Shown: positions 18,612-28,807, counted from the stretch's first letter. The stretch is DNA of 64,000 nucleotides from UBA7398 sp964597305 (GCA_964597305.1 CAZQWU010000001.1:1-64000); one strand, 5' to 3'. The notes: generated from the sequence alone by a model not told the origin. Numbers and translations are program-made.

Positions 18612-19429
18612 TACAGTTGATGAAGAAGTTGTGCCAAAAGTTTTCCCACTTTATCTGCTGATGCTCTACCTGCTGCCATGACTTCCTCGTGACTTAATTT
18701 CTCTCCGGTCATTCCTGCTGCAGCATTAGATACCAACGAAATTCCAACAACTTCTGCGCCTAACGCATGAGCTGCAATTGCCTCAGGAACAGTAGACATT
18801 CCTACCAAATCAGCTCCCATAGTTCGCATCATGCGAATTTCTGCAGGAGTTTCATACGTTGGTCCGCGCCAATGAACGTACACACCTTCTTGCAGCGTCG
18901 GATCCAGACTTTTCATCAGAGTTCGAATACGCGAACTGTAAAGATCAGTGAGATCAACGAATGTTGCACCGCTTAATGGGCTTACTGCAGTAAGTGATAT
19001 GTGATCCTTAATAAGAACGGGTTGTCCCACGGTAAATTGGGGATTAATACCACCACAAGCATTTGTTAATACAACTGTGCGACAACCTGCTTTAACTGCG
19101 GTTCGCACGCCATGTACTACTGGCTCAATTCCTTTACCTTCATAAAGATGTGTTCGTCCTAAAAATACAAGCGCTGATAGAGCGCCGGCTGCACCGTGTA
19201 TGGTGTAAGAGCGAACCACTCCACCATGACCTTCAACGGTAGGTGCCGGAAATCCTGGTAGTTCAGTAACGGGGAATTCATGTGTTGGTGTACCCAACGC
19301 TTCAGCAGCGCTTATCCAGCCAGAACCCATCACAAGAGCAACATCATGTTTGGCTTTGCCAGTTCGCTCGGCCAGGCTGGCTGCGGCGAGTTCGGCGACA
19401 GCGAGCGGATCGTTATAAAGGTCAACCAC
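18611..19429 (-). CDS. punA: Purine-nucleoside phosphorylase
   Basis: Phosphorolysis of inosine and guanosine (and deoxy forms) to the base and (deoxy)ribose 1-phosphate. 272 residues of the trimeric, mammalian-like class. VMGSGW (phosphate loop), GRTHLYEG, LTNACGGIN, GPTYETPAE and MSTVPEAIAA are present. The GTG start follows a TAAGGT element by 6 bases. It leads the minus-strand operon punA-mutase-deoC-aldehyde dehydrogenases. It is divergent from putA, with 41 bases between the start codons. Confidence 0.95.
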   Translation of the reverse strand: MVDLYNDPLAVAELAAASLAERTGKAKHDVALVMGSGWISAAEALGTPTHEFPVTELPGFPAPTVEGHGGVVRSYTIHGAAGALSALVFLGRTHLYEGKGIEPVVHGVRTAVKAGCRTVVLTNACGGINPQFTVGQPVLIKDHISLTAVSPLSGATFVDLTDLYSSRIRTLMKSLDPTLQEGVYVHWRGPTYETPAEIRMMRTMGADLVGMSTVPEAIAAHALGAEVVGISLVSNAAAGMTGEKLSHEEVMAAGRASADKVGKLLAQLLHQL

Positions 19430-19435
19430 ACGCTC

Positions 19436-19441
19436 ACCTTA
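19436..19441 (-). promoter_or_regulatory. Leaderless -10 (TAAGGT) for punA
   Basis: TANNNT 6 bases before the punA GTG, in the 41-base intergenic region shared with putA. Confidence 0.5.
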
Positions 19442-19458
19442 GCCTTCCCTTCGTAAGG

Positions 19459-19464
19459 TATGGT
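19459..19464 (+). promoter_or_regulatory. Leaderless -10 (TATGGT) for putA
   Basis: TANNNT 6 bases before the GTG at 19471. It supports that start over an in-frame extension reaching back into punA. Confidence 0.5.
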
Positions 19465-19470
19465 CTCAAT

Positions 19471-22400
19471 GTGAGCGATGACGCGCTTAAAGAGCTTGGC
19501 GAGAAGGCAAGTGAACGCGTTGTCGAGTTTCTCGCCAGTGCAGACCGGCAACGTAAAAGGCGAGATCGTGCAAATAGGAAACGCTTTGCCAGATTATTAA
19601 AAGATCAGGCCTCCGTAGATGTCACTATGGGATTGACTGACGAAGTTATTCGAATCGCTGATAAACGAAAATCTGCGCAAGCATTTCGACACATTGCGAA
19701 AAAATCGACCCGGTATATCGGATTACTTGACTATCTCGGATTAAAAGTAGCTGCACCAGTATCTGTACTTTTACCACGCTTCACTATGGCAATAGTGAGA
19801 AAAAGAGTAGAGCGCGCATCTGAAGGAATTATTCTTAATTCGCTTCCTAAAAAACTCGATCGACATATTTCACGTAGAAAAAAAGATCATGCGCAACTCA
19901 ACATCAATGTATTAGGTGAGGCGGTGTTGGGTGATCGGGAGGCACACGAACGATTTAAATCAGTTGCAGAGATGTTGCAACGTGACGACGTTGATTATGT
20001 ATCAGTCAAAATTTCTTCGATCATTAGTCAAATCATCACGATTGATCATGCTGGGTCTGTTTCGCGAGTTGGTGAGAGATTACGTGATCTTTACCGAATT
20101 GCATCTCGCAAAAATGCCTTCATCAACCTCGATATGGAAGAGTATCGAGACCTCGCGATCACAGTCGATGTATTCAAAGAAATCCTCGATGAACCAGAAT
20201 TTGAACGGTTGAATGCCGGAATTGTGCTTCAAGCGTATTTACCGGAAGCCCATGAATATTGTGATGAACTAGTCGACTGGGCTCGCGCGCGGTACGAACG
20301 ATCCGGCGGCGCCATCAAAATACGATTGGTCAAAGGTGCAAATCTCGCGATGGAGAGAGCTGAAGCAGAACTTCACGGTTGGTCGCCGGCACCATATCGA
20401 ACGAAAGCAGAGGTTGATGCAAGCTATCTTCGATTAGTAGATCATGCACTTCGACCTGAGAATTATCCCGCAGTACGAATTGGTATTGCCAGCCACAATT
20501 TATTCCATCTTGCATGGGCTATTGAAGTAGCCCGTGCGCGAGGTGTCTCTGATCAACTTGATATTGAAATGTTGGAAGGTATGGCCAATGGTGAAGCGAT
20601 CGCATTGGCACAATCACAAGGAAAAGTTTTACTCTATACACCCGTAACGAAACGTGAAGATTTTCCGAGCGCGGTCGCTTACTTAGTCCGAAGACTTGAT
20701 GAGAATACGTCAGAAGAAAATTACCTTCGCGCTTCGTTCACTATGCGACCATTTAGTAACGAGTTTTCAGAACAAAAGGCTCGATTTTTAAAAGCCCTTC
20801 ATGATCGCACGACTATTTCGACGCAATCTCTGCGCCATAACAAGAAAAGTCTCAACCCCCAAAGTTCAAGTAATAATATTTTTGTTAACGAAAGCGATGG
20901 TGATTTCACCGATTTTCACTTCGTGCAAGCTCTAACAAAAGCCATTAAAGGTATCGCAGCAGTGAACGATCTCCATATTCCCATCGTTATCAATGGAAAA
21001 GAAATTTATGCCACAGATACGGAATCTGGGCTAGATCCCAATAATGAAGGTCGTGAATGGTATCGATATTCAGTGATATCACAGGACGATGTTGATCGAG
21101 CTGTCACACTCGCGCAAGAATCAGTGGCGGAGTGGGATGGCTATGGCGCGAAAGCACGTGCAGAAATTCTCTTTCGCGCTGCAGAGATCATGGCGCAATC
21201 ACGAGCACAAACTATTGCAGTGATGTCGCGCGATGCCGGTAAAACAGTTGCAGAAGCAGATCCAGAAGTAAGCGAAGCGATTGATTTTGCACGGTATTAC
21301 GCACATTCAGCGCTAACTTTGCCAAAGGGTTCACATCCAGTTGGTGTCGTTCTTGTTGTGCCACCATGGAATTTTCCCTATGCAATTCCGATGGGCGGAA
21401 TCTGCGCTGCATTGGCTGCTGGAAACTCTGTCATTCTAAAACCGGCACCGGAAACCGTCGCCGTGGCATGGACCATTGTGAATCACCTCTGGCAAGCCGG
21501 AGTTCCCAAGAACGTTCTTCATTTCTTACCCGCTCGCGATGATGACAATGGTAAATATTTGATCACACACTCTGGCGTAAGCACCGTAATACTGACCGGT
21601 GGTTTTGATACAGCACGACTATTTCTTTCATGGAAACCTGAGCTTTCTCTAATGGCAGAAACGAGTGGTAAGAACGCCATTCTTATTTCTGCAAGCGCTG
21701 ATATTGATGCTGCAGTCAAAGATCTCGTTACGTCAGCTTTTGGTCATGCCGGTCAGAAATGTAGTGCAGCGTCTTTAGCAATTGTCGAAGCAAGTGTGTA
21801 TGACAATCCGGCTTTTCTCCGACAACTTGAAGATGCGGTGACAAGTTTAAGTGTGGGCTCTGGAATGAACTTTGCCACGACGGTTGGCCCCATCATTCGA
21901 CCAGCGCACGGTTCACTTCAACGAGCTTTGACACAACTCGATAGTGGCGAATCGTGGCTTGTTCAACCAGAGCAATGTGATGTCAATGGATTTTTATGGA
22001 AGCCAGGAGTGAAACTTGGCGTGCAACCTGGTTCATGGAGCCACCAGAATGAATGGTTTGGCCCAGTGCTTGCTGTGATGAAAGCACCTAATTTTGAAAC
22101 AGCAATTGCTTGGCAGAACAGCGTTCCTTACGGATTAACTGCAGGGATTCATTCATTAAATGAGAAAGAATGTGAAACATGGTTATCTACCATTGAAGCC
22201 GGAAATCTTTATGTTAATCGAGGCATTACTGGCGCAATAGTTAATCGACAACCGTTTGGTGGGTGGAAACGAAGTAGCGTTGGAGCCACGGCAAAAGCGG
22301 GTGGACCACATTACGTAGAACAGCTTCGACATTGGAATCTTGTTCTTGATGTGAATTCTGCAAAACGTGGTGCTGCTCTCTGGTGGGAGCGCATTGGTTC

Positions 22401-22818
22401 AAAAGCACATGAATGTGCTGGACTCTCAGTGGAACGTAATTATCAGCGATCTCTTCGTTATGACGGTGCGATCGTAGTTCGATTTGATTCTTCGACATCA
22501 CATGAGGAACGAGCATTTGTTGAATGGTTATCACATGAGCATGGGCTCTCAATTATTGCCAGTGAGCACGAATCAATTCCGGAGTTACTGACATTTATTG
22601 ATCAGCGCCATGTTTCAAAGGTTCGTTGGCTCAGTGGCGAGCGCGCACCAGCGGTAGAACTAATCGATCGAGGAATTTCATTAGATTCTAGGCCGATTGC
22701 CCAATCGGGGGGTATTGAACTTACTCGATGGCTTCGCGAGCAAAGTATTGCGATTACCAATCATCGTTACGGAAATGTTGGAGCCGGACCTCGTCCAAAA
22801 TTAAAGTCTGTTAATTAA
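19471..22818 (+). CDS. putA: Bifunctional proline dehydrogenase / L-glutamate gamma-semialdehyde dehydrogenase
   Basis: Oxidises proline to glutamate in two steps within one protein of about 1115 residues. The FAD-dependent proline dehydrogenase barrel occupies roughly residues 80-440 (LQAYLPEAHEY, RLVKGANLAMERAE, ASHNLFH, RRLDENTSEENY). The aldehyde dehydrogenase follows at about 530-1000, with catalytic Cys in GHAGQKCSAASL and Glu in MAETSGKN. A further C-terminal region of about 110 residues resembles the extra domain of long PutA forms. No N-terminal ribbon-helix-helix DNA-binding domain is present, so it should not repress its own gene. GTG at 19471 is chosen because the longer frame overlaps punA and a TANNNT element precedes this GTG. 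Confidence 0.94.
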   Translation: MSDDALKELGEKASERVVEFLASADRQRKRRDRANRKRFARLLKDQASVDVTMGLTDEVIRIADKRKSAQAFRHIAKKSTRYIGLLDYLGLKVAAPVSVLLPRFTMAIVRKRVERASEGIILNSLPKKLDRHISRRKKDHAQLNINVLGEAVLGDREAHERFKSVAEMLQRDDVDYVSVKISSIISQIITIDHAGSVSRVGERLRDLYRIASRKNAFINLDMEEYRDLAITVDVFKEILDEPEFERLNAGIVLQAYLPEAHEYCDELVDWARARYERSGGAIKIRLVKGANLAMERAEAELHGWSPAPYRTKAEVDASYLRLVDHALRPENYPAVRIGIASHNLFHLAWAIEVARARGVSDQLDIEMLEGMANGEAIALAQSQGKVLLYTPVTKREDFPSAVAYLVRRLDENTSEENYLRASFTMRPFSNEFSEQKARFLKALHDRTTISTQSLRHNKKSLNPQSSSNNIFVNESDGDFTDFHFVQALTKAIKGIAAVNDLHIPIVINGKEIYATDTESGLDPNNEGREWYRYSVISQDDVDRAVTLAQESVAEWDGYGAKARAEILFRAAEIMAQSRAQTIAVMSRDAGKTVAEADPEVSEAIDFARYYAHSALTLPKGSHPVGVVLVVPPWNFPYAIPMGGICAALAAGNSVILKPAPETVAVAWTIVNHLWQAGVPKNVLHFLPARDDDNGKYLITHSGVSTVILTGGFDTARLFLSWKPELSLMAETSGKNAILISASADIDAAVKDLVTSAFGHAGQKCSAASLAIVEASVYDNPAFLRQLEDAVTSLSVGSGMNFATTVGPIIRPAHGSLQRALTQLDSGESWLVQPEQCDVNGFLWKPGVKLGVQPGSWSHQNEWFGPVLAVMKAPNFETAIAWQNSVPYGLTAGIHSLNEKECETWLSTIEAGNLYVNRGITGAIVNRQPFGGWKRSSVGATAKAGGPHYVEQLRHWNLVLDVNSAKRGAALWWERIGSKAHECAGLSVERNYQRSLRYDGAIVVRFDSSTSHEERAFVEWLSHEHGLSIIASEHESIPELLTFIDQRHVSKVRWLSGERAPAVELIDRGISLDSRPIAQSGGIELTRWLREQSIAITNHRYGNVGAGPRPKLKSVN

Positions 22819-23495
22819 TTACTAAGTAAAAAATCTAGTGTTCGTTGCCAGGAAAGTTTCGCCGCCGATTCGTTGTATACCTCTGGTCGATCGTTATTAA
22901 AAAATGCATGGTGAGTTCCTGGATAATCAAAGACGGTGACAGTGCCACCAGCCTTTGTAATTTCCTTGAGCGCTTCTTGTATTCCCGGTGCTTGTGACGT
23001 GCCATCTGACTCCGCACAATGTATTAAAGCGCGTTTACCTCGAAAATTCGGCCAGTGTGGTGCATGGCGTTCCCACGAAGAGCCTGGATAAAAACCAACA
23101 GTTCTGTCGATAATGGGATCAAGAGTGCCACTCCACATTGCCAGCGAACCTCCCATACAGAATCCCAGTGTGGCTACTGTTGGTGAATTCGTTTCGGGAA
23201 GTGACAGTAAATAATGAGCAGCATTAATGATCTCGTTACCTGCTTTATTGAGATCAAGCTCCATCATTAATTTCTTTGCAACGTCAGGTTCGGCTGCATG
23301 GTGGCCGTGGTAAAGGTCGGGTGCAAAGGCAACAAAACCAGCATCAGCACATCGATCAACAACGTCAGTGATGTGTCCAACCAACCCCCACCACTCTTGA
23401 ATAACAATAATGGCTGGCCCTGTGCCGTGTTTTGGTAAGGCTAAATAGCCAGAACCACTAGCTCCGCGACTGTGAAATGAGATATGTCGACCCAT
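22815..23495 (-). CDS. Dienelactone hydrolase family protein
   Basis: Alpha/beta hydrolase of 226 residues. The nucleophile is the Cys in GFCMGGSLA (G-x-C-x-G elbow), typical of dienelactone hydrolases; the His is in GTHHAFFN and the acid comes just before it. HHAFFN is diagnostic for the family. Classical members hydrolyse dienelactone in chlorocatechol breakdown, but no such pathway is visible and most homologues have unknown substrates. It lies 9 bases after accA3 on the same strand and may be co-transcribed with it. Its stop overlaps that of putA. Confidence 0.87.
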   Translation of the reverse strand: MGRHISFHSRGASGSGYLALPKHGTGPAIIVIQEWWGLVGHITDVVDRCADAGFVAFAPDLYHGHHAAEPDVAKKLMMELDLNKAGNEIINAAHYLLSLPETNSPTVATLGFCMGGSLAMWSGTLDPIIDRTVGFYPGSSWERHAPHWPNFRGKRALIHCAESDGTSQAPGIQEALKEITKAGGTVTVFDYPGTHHAFFNNDRPEVYNESAAKLSWQRTLDFLLSN

Positions 23496-23504
23496 ATTTA
23501 TTCA

Positions 23505-25220
23505 TCAATCAATAATGCTACAGATGCGACTACCACTTGCAATCGTCTCACCAATAGTGGCAGCAATATCTTTAATAGTTCCACTCTTGTGCGCATTAAG
23601 CGGTTGTTCCATTTTCATCGCTTCAAGTACACAAATGAGGTCACCCGCGTTAACGACGTCACCTTCACTGACGGCGAATTTCACAACTGTTCCTTGCATG
23701 GGGCTGGCAAGTCCATCGCCGGTAACAACGCCAGAAACCCCGCTCTTGGCACGGTGTCGTTTATGAGTTGTCTCAGCAGGATGCAGTGCAATATCGAATC
23801 GATGACCATCAACTTCAACAATGAATTTTTCAGCGCGTGCGCTTTGTGTATTTGCAGCGGAACTGTCTGAATAGGGAGGAATAGTGTTTTTAAATTCAGT
23901 TTCAATGTAACTCGTGTAAATCTTGAAATCATTCGCAAATGCCGGATCATCAACTATTGCGCGATGAAATGGCAATGCAGTTGCTAAACCGCCAACGTGA
24001 AATTCTGAGAGTGCGCGACGAGCACGTGAAATTGCTTCTTCCCGAGTTGCGCCAGTAACAATCAATTTTGCGAGCAAAGAATCAAAATTACCGCCAATAA
24101 CATCACCAGCGGTAAATCCAGCATCGACGCGAATTCCCGGTCCACTGGGTGTTTTCCACTCTGTAATAGTTCCTGGCGCAGGGAGGAAGTTTCGACCAGG
24201 ATCTTCACCGTTAATTCGAAATTCAATAGCATGGCCACGAATGTCCGGATCAATGGTAGAAATTTTTTCACCCATAGCGATTCGGAATTGCTCTCGTACC
24301 AGATCAATTCCAGCTACTTCTTCACTGACCGGATGTTCCACCTGAAGACGAGTGTTAACTTCCAGAAAAGAAATTGTGCCATCGTTGCCTACGAGAAATT
24401 CGCATGTTCCGGCGCCAACGTATCCAGCCTCTTTCATAATTGCCTTACTGCTGTTATACAACTCGTCAATCTGTGCTGACGAAAGAAATGGCGCAGGGGC
24501 TTCTTCAACAAGTTTTTGATGGCGACGTTGCAATGAACAATCTCGAGTGGAGACAACCATTGCATTTCCATGTTGATCAACAAGTACTTGAGTTTCTACG
24601 TGGCGTGGTTTATCAAGGTACCGTTCGACGAAACATTCACCTCGACCAAATCCCGAGATCGCTTCGCGCACAGCGGAGGCAAATAACTCAGGAATCTCTT
24701 CTATGGTGCGCGCAACTTTTAGCCCGCGTCCACCACCGCCGTAGGCTGCTTTAATCGCAATCGGCAATCCATGGTCGCGAGCAAATTTCACAACTTCATC
24801 AGCATCGGCTACTGGATTTGGTGTGCCCGCAACAAGTGGAGCACCAACTTTTGCGGCAATCTTTCTCGCCGATACTTTGTCACCCAATGCAGTAATTGCG
24901 GCAGGTGAAGGACCAATCCAGATTAATCCTGCATCGATAACGGCTTGGGCAAATTGTGCGTTCTCGGAGAGAAATCCATACCCAGGATGAATTGCATCCG
25001 CTCCCGATTTTTTAGCAATTGCAATAATTTTTTCAATATTTAAATATGTTTGTGCTCCGGTAATTCCATCAAGTGAATACGCATCGTCAGCAGCTTGCAC
25101 ATGCAGTGACATTCGATCTTCATCAGAATAAATCGCTATGCTCTTGAGCCCATGATCTTTACATGCGCGGGCAACGCGGATTGCGATTTCGCCGCGGTTG
25201 GCAATTAAGACTGACTTCAT
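23505..25220 (-). CDS. accA3: Acyl-CoA carboxylase alpha subunit (biotin carboxylase + biotin carrier)
   Basis: ATP-dependent carboxylation of its own biotin, which then serves the beta subunit. 571 residues from the ATG at 25220, giving the standard [18 protein letters not shown]-terminus; an earlier in-frame start would lie inside maf. Domain order: biotin carboxylase N-domain (1-110), ATP-grasp (115-320, with the glycine-rich GGGGRGLK and [10 protein letters not shown]), C-domain (330-440), and a biotinyl domain (500-571) with the biotinylated Lys in [12 protein letters not shown] overlap with maf. With accE and accD nearby it should form an acetyl/propionyl-CoA carboxylase. Confidence 0.95.
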   Translation of the reverse strand: MKSVLIANRGEIAIRVARACKDHGLKSIAIYSDEDRMSLHVQAADDAYSLDGITGAQTYLNIEKIIAIAKKSGADAIHPGYGFLSENAQFAQAVIDAGLIWIGPSPAAITALGDKVSARKIAAKVGAPLVAGTPNPVADADEVVKFARDHGLPIAIKAAYGGGGRGLKVARTIEEIPELFASAVREAISGFGRGECFVERYLDKPRHVETQVLVDQHGNAMVVSTRDCSLQRRHQKLVEEAPAPFLSSAQIDELYNSSKAIMKEAGYVGAGTCEFLVGNDGTISFLEVNTRLQVEHPVSEEVAGIDLVREQFRIAMGEKISTIDPDIRGHAIEFRINGEDPGRNFLPAPGTITEWKTPSGPGIRVDAGFTAGDVIGGNFDSLLAKLIVTGATREEAISRARRALSEFHVGGLATALPFHRAIVDDPAFANDFKIYTSYIETEFKNTIPPYSDSSAANTQSARAEKFIVEVDGHRFDIALHPAETTHKRHRAKSGVSGVVTGDGLASPMQGTVVKFAVSEGDVVNAGDLICVLEAMKMEQPLNAHKSGTIKDIAATIGETIASGSRICSIID

Positions 25221-25828
25221 ACCGACACCTCTGACTGAGCGAGAGTAAACCATTCATAACCACAGTGAGTGACAGCTTTGCGAAGTAATGGCAGTGAAAG
25301 ACCAATGACATTACTTGTTTCACCTTCAATACGTTCAATAAATGGCGCACTTAATCCATCGAGCGTAAAACCACCTGCGACATTAAGTGGTTCTCCGGTA
25401 GCAACATAGTCATGAATTTCTCGATCACTCATCTGACTGAAAAAAACTCGAGTTGTAGCAACATCTGAGTATTCAATTCCTTTTTCGGTATCGATAATGC
25501 AATGCCCAGTATGAAGCAGACCTGTTTTTCCGCTAAGTTCTCGAGCTCGTGCAATGGCGATATCAGCGGTTCCCGGTTTACCTAACGATTTTCCAGCGAA
25601 TTCAAATGTAGAGTCACAACCAATAATGAGCGCGGGGAAATCGATTCGGTCACGAACGGTATGTGCTTTGACAATCGCCAGTGCGATAACGAGCTCTGCA
25701 GGGGAGAGGTTCTGATATTCAGGAAGTTCTTCGTCGACATTACTGACGATGATTTCAGGATTGATGCCCACCGAATGCAGTAATCGTTTCCGTGATGGTG
25801 AGCCTGACGCTAAAACTATCCGTGGCAT
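25217..25828 (-). CDS. maf: Maf-like nucleoside triphosphate pyrophosphatase
   Basis: Hydrolyses non-canonical or modified nucleoside triphosphates to monophosphates; 203 residues. N-terminal [12 protein letters not shown] carries the SxSxR substrate motif. The later CDST (in [10 protein letters not shown]) and GKPGTADIA complete the active site. It is embedded between the carboxylase genes accE and accA3, an order seen in other Actinobacteria. A GGAGGTGAGGAG-like ribosome-binding region sits in the end of accE. It overlaps accA3 by four bases. Confidence 0.93.
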   Translation of the reverse strand: MPRIVLASGSPSRKRLLHSVGINPEIIVSNVDEELPEYQNLSPAELVIALAIVKAHTVRDRIDFPALIIGCDSTFEFAGKSLGKPGTADIAIARARELSGKTGLLHTGHCIIDTEKGIEYSDVATTRVFFSQMSDREIHDYVATGEPLNVAGGFTLDGLSAPFIERIEGETSNVIGLSLPLLRKAVTHCGYEWFTLAQSEVSV

Positions 25829-25831
25829 GAA

Positions 25832-26002
25832 TTAACTCCTCACCTCGCGATCACTCATGCGCGTGAGCAACGGTCCACGCAATTGTGGCTGTCCCCAACG
25901 TGATCGCTTCGAACGTGGCGTACGTTTTCGCTTCGCAATCGCTTCTTCAATCGCACGGCGCTCTTTTTCTGTTGCGTTTCCACGCATAATAGAAAATGTC
26001 AT
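25832..26002 (-). CDS. accE: Acyl-CoA carboxylase epsilon subunit
   Basis: A 56-residue protein. After MTFSIMR it shows GNATEKERRAIEEA, the hallmark of actinobacterial carboxylase epsilon subunits (RGNAT-EE pattern), then a basic stretch (KRKRTPRSKRSRW). In related enzymes it bridges and stimulates the alpha and beta subunits. It starts 3 bases after the accD stop and ends 3 bases before the maf ATG, so the accD-accE-maf-accA3 operon is continuous. Position, length and motif agree; sequence is otherwise poorly conserved in this family. Confidence 0.88.
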   Translation of the reverse strand: MTFSIMRGNATEKERRAIEEAIAKRKRTPRSKRSRWGQPQLRGPLLTRMSDREVRS

Positions 26003-26005
26003 GTG

Positions 26006-27577
26006 TTAGAGAGGAATATTTCCGTGTTTGCGAGGTGGCAATGTATCGCGTTTGTTACGAAGCGCTATCAATGCTCTCGTAATGTAGCGACGAGTTTGAT
26101 AAGGCTCTATCACGGCATCAACATAACCTCGTTCGGCAGCAATATAGGGATTCGCTAACGTATCTTCATACTCTGTGATGAGTTCTTTTCGTAATTTTTC
26201 TTGATCTTTTGCCTCACTTAACTCTTTTCGATACAAAATATTTACCGCACCTTGCGCACCCATCACTGCAATTTGCGCAGTTGGCCACGCGAGATTGATA
26301 TCTGCACCAAGATGTTTAGAACCCATCACGTCGTATGCACCGCCATAAGCTTTGCGAGTAATGACAGTGACCATAGGAACTGTTGCCTCACCATAGGCAT
26401 AAAGCAATTTAGCGCCACGTCGAATGATGCCATTCCATTCTTGATCAGTTCCAGGTAAAAAGCCAGGTACATCAACCAAGGTAATGATGGGGATTCCATA
26501 GGCATCACAGGTTCGAACGAATCGGGCCGCTTTTTCGCTGGCATCAATATTGAGAGTTCCTGCTAATTGCATTGGTTGATTCGCAACAATTCCGACTGAA
26601 TGGCCATCAATTCGACCAAAACCAATAATGATGTTGGGTGCCCATAACTCTTGAACTTCAAGAAATTCACCTTCGTCGAGAATTGCAGTGATCACCTTGT
26701 GCATGTCGTAAGGCTGGTTTGGGCTATCTGGAATTAATGTATTGAGTGCGCGATCTGTGGCGGTAAATTCTTCAGTTTCAGTTGCGGGAAGAGTTGGCGC
26801 TTCATCCATATTGTTACTTGGCAGATAAGAAAGAAGTGCTTTAACGTAATCGATCGCATCCTCTTCATTATTTGCTAAGTAATGTGAATTACCAGTTCGT
26901 GAATTGTGCGTGTGTGCACCGCCCAGCTCTTCCATACCAACTTCTTCACCCGTCACTGTTTTAATGACTTCTGGACCCGTAATAAACATATGCGACGTTT
27001 CGTTGACCATGACAGTGAAATCTGTCATCGCAGGTGAATAAACAGCGCCGCCAGCACACGGTCCAACAATGAGAGAAATTTGTGGGATAACTCCAGACGA
27101 TCGAGCATTACGACGAAAAATTTCACCATAACGACCCAGAGAAACCACGCCCTCTTGAATTCGCGCTCCACCCGAGTCATTAATTCCAATGAGCGGGATT
27201 CCACTCTTCAATGCAAAATCCATAATCTTCACTATTTTTTCGCCAAAAACTTCGCCAAGGCTCCCACCCATCACGGTGAAATCTTGCGAAAAAATCGCTA
27301 CCTGGCGTCCGTCTACGGTTCCATACCCTGTAACAACACCATCACCGTACGGACGATTATTTTCCATTCCAAAATTCGTTGAGCGATGTCGAGCAAATTC
27401 ATCAATTTCTGTAAATGAACCTTCGTCAACTAATTTTTCTATACGCTCGCGCGCCGTCATCTTCCCTTTGGCATGTTGTTTTTCGATGGCTCGAGCAGAT
27501 CCGGCATGGACCGCTTCATCAAGGCGCTTTCGTAGATCTTCGATCTTTCCGGCCGTAGTATGAATGTCTTCGGTCAT
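26006..27577 (-). CDS. accD: Acyl-CoA carboxylase beta subunit (carboxyltransferase)
   Basis: Transfers carboxyl from biotin to acetyl- or propionyl-CoA. 523 residues made of two crotonase-like halves. [21 protein letters not shown], the oxyanion-hole GGARIQEGV, and in the second half [33 protein letters not shown] are standard for PccB/AccD5-type subunits. Substrate preference (acetyl vs propionyl) is not certain; the mutase at 3368 makes a propionyl-CoA route plausible. A TACCGT element lies 6 bases before the ATG. It is divergent from birA, which would biotinylate the partner alpha subunit. Confidence 0.95.
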   Translation of the reverse strand: MTEDIHTTAGKIEDLRKRLDEAVHAGSARAIEKQHAKGKMTARERIEKLVDEGSFTEIDEFARHRSTNFGMENNRPYGDGVVTGYGTVDGRQVAIFSQDFTVMGGSLGEVFGEKIVKIMDFALKSGIPLIGINDSGGARIQEGVVSLGRYGEIFRRNARSSGVIPQISLIVGPCAGGAVYSPAMTDFTVMVNETSHMFITGPEVIKTVTGEEVGMEELGGAHTHNSRTGNSHYLANNEEDAIDYVKALLSYLPSNNMDEAPTLPATETEEFTATDRALNTLIPDSPNQPYDMHKVITAILDEGEFLEVQELWAPNIIIGFGRIDGHSVGIVANQPMQLAGTLNIDASEKAARFVRTCDAYGIPIITLVDVPGFLPGTDQEWNGIIRRGAKLLYAYGEATVPMVTVITRKAYGGAYDVMGSKHLGADINLAWPTAQIAVMGAQGAVNILYRKELSEAKDQEKLRKELITEYEDTLANPYIAAERGYVDAVIEPYQTRRYITRALIALRNKRDTLPPRKHGNIPL

Positions 27578-27583
27578 GCGCTA

Positions 27584-27589
27584 ACGGTA
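27584..27589 (-). promoter_or_regulatory. Leaderless -10 (TACCGT) for accD
   Basis: TANNNT 6 bases before the accD ATG, in the 41-base divergent region with birA. Confidence 0.5.
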
Positions 27590-27618
27590 CTAGTCAATTG
27601 GGTCAGGAGATGCACCAG

Positions 27619-28368
27619 ATGAGCCTTGCTCCGCTCGACGCGATAAAAATCTCACAATTGTTATCGCCTACTTACCCACGAGTAAAGGTTGTAGCCGAGA
27701 CAACGTCGACACAAAGTGAAATAACAAAAGTATTTTCGCCGTTGCAACCATTTGATCTTCTGATTGCCGAACATCAAACTCAAGGACGCGGTCGACTAGA
27801 TCGGAGTTTTATTGCACCGTCACATCGTGCATTACTTTTTTCTCTTTTTATCGAACCTTCACATGAGAAGAAACATTGGGGAGTACTGCCTTTAATTATT
27901 GGAACATCAGTGGCGCAAGCACTTCGAGATTTCACAGCACTTCCTGCTGTTACTAAATGGCCCAATGACATTCTCATTGATAATCGGAAAGTGTGTGGAA
28001 TTCTCTGCGAAGTTCAGAACAACGGAGTCATCGCTGGCATTGGGATCAATGTCAATACACCGCTAGATCAGTTACCTGTTCCAACCGCGACATCCCTTGC
28101 ACATGAATTACGTTCCGAAGTTAATCGAGAGGAGCTTCTCATTTCGGTATGCCACAAGATTTCAATGAATGTTACCTTGTGGAATTCTGGAGAGAATGCA
28201 CTGAGAGAATATGAAAATCTCTCTGCAACGATCGGAAGCAAGGTGCGCATCACTCTCAGTGATGGAAGTCAATGCGAGGGAACTGCCACGGGGGTTAGTT
28301 CGGACGGAGAGTTAATTTTAGATTCTGGTGAAAAATACTCCGTAGGAGACGTTACGCATTTACGCTGA
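27619..28368 (+). CDS. birA: Biotin-[acetyl-CoA-carboxylase] ligase
   Basis: Attaches biotin to the carrier Lys of the carboxylase alpha subunit through biotinyl-AMP. About 249 residues: catalytic domain with GRGRLDRSF (biotin/ATP loop), KWPNDILID and the GIGINVNT strand, then a C-terminal SH3-like domain. No N-terminal winged helix is present, so it is a group I enzyme without repressor function. ATG at 27619 is preferred because CAGGAG lies about 9 bases upstream; in-frame starts at 27598 and 27610 exist. Its end overlaps the convergent gtrA gene by 9 bases. Confidence 0.92.
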   Translation: MSLAPLDAIKISQLLSPTYPRVKVVAETTSTQSEITKVFSPLQPFDLLIAEHQTQGRGRLDRSFIAPSHRALLFSLFIEPSHEKKHWGVLPLIIGTSVAQALRDFTALPAVTKWPNDILIDNRKVCGILCEVQNNGVIAGIGINVNTPLDQLPVPTATSLAHELRSEVNREELLISVCHKISMNVTLWNSGENALREYENLSATIGSKVRITLSDGSQCEGTATGVSSDGELILDSGEKYSVGDVTHLR

Positions 28369-28788
28369 TTTAAAAACCCACTTGCGATAACTATAAAAAC
28401 GAAAAAGTGTGCCAATCCCTACACCAACAACGTTTGCACTGATGTTATCTGCGACTGCCGAATCTAACCCTAAGACATATCGCGAAAACGCTAATGTCAA
28501 AGTTCCGATTGCTAAACCGATGAGATTCACTATGAAAAAGAGAGTTATTTCTCGACTCATTTTTCCTTTTGGACGATCTCGCCATGTCCAATGACGATTA
28601 CCAAAGTAGGCGACCGTGATCGAAAGTGCGCCAGAAATGATCGACGCGGTGACTGGCTTCGTTTTCAATGGCGCGTTAGGAAGATGAACAAGGGCATTAA
28701 AACCGCCGACTGCGACCACATAGGCAATTGCACCAACACTGCCAAATTTCATAATTTCGTGTCGAGCTCTGATTAGTCGCGAAAACAT
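28360..28788 (-). CDS. GtrA-family membrane protein
   Basis: About 142 residues with four predicted membrane helices (FGSVGAIAYVVAVGGFNAL, ITVAYFGNRHWTW and two more). The FGSVG start and GNRHWTWRDR loop are typical of GtrA proteins, which are thought to help move lipid-linked sugars across the membrane. A TACACT element lies 6 bases before the second in-frame ATG (28788), so that start is preferred over the ATG at 28794. It could serve the polysaccharide genes a few kilobases away; that link is inferred. Confidence 0.85.
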   Translation of the reverse strand: MFSRLIRARHEIMKFGSVGAIAYVVAVGGFNALVHLPNAPLKTKPVTASIISGALSITVAYFGNRHWTWRDRPKGKMSREITLFFIVNLIGLAIGTLTLAFSRYVLGLDSAVADNISANVVGVGIGTLFRFYSYRKWVFKSA

Positions 28789-28794
28789 GGCCAT

Positions 28795-28800
28795 AGTGTA
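28795..28800 (-). promoter_or_regulatory. Leaderless -10 (TACACT) for gtrA
   Basis: TANNNT 6 bases before the ATG at 28788. It faces the TAAGAT element of the divergent VOC gene only 7 bases away. Confidence 0.45.
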
Positions 28801-28807
28801 GTCAGGT

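Noticed and set aside
19282..19470. Longer start for putA at 19282
   Set aside because: It would lie almost wholly antisense to punA and add a non-homologous N-terminus. GTG 19471 has a -10 element at the right distance.
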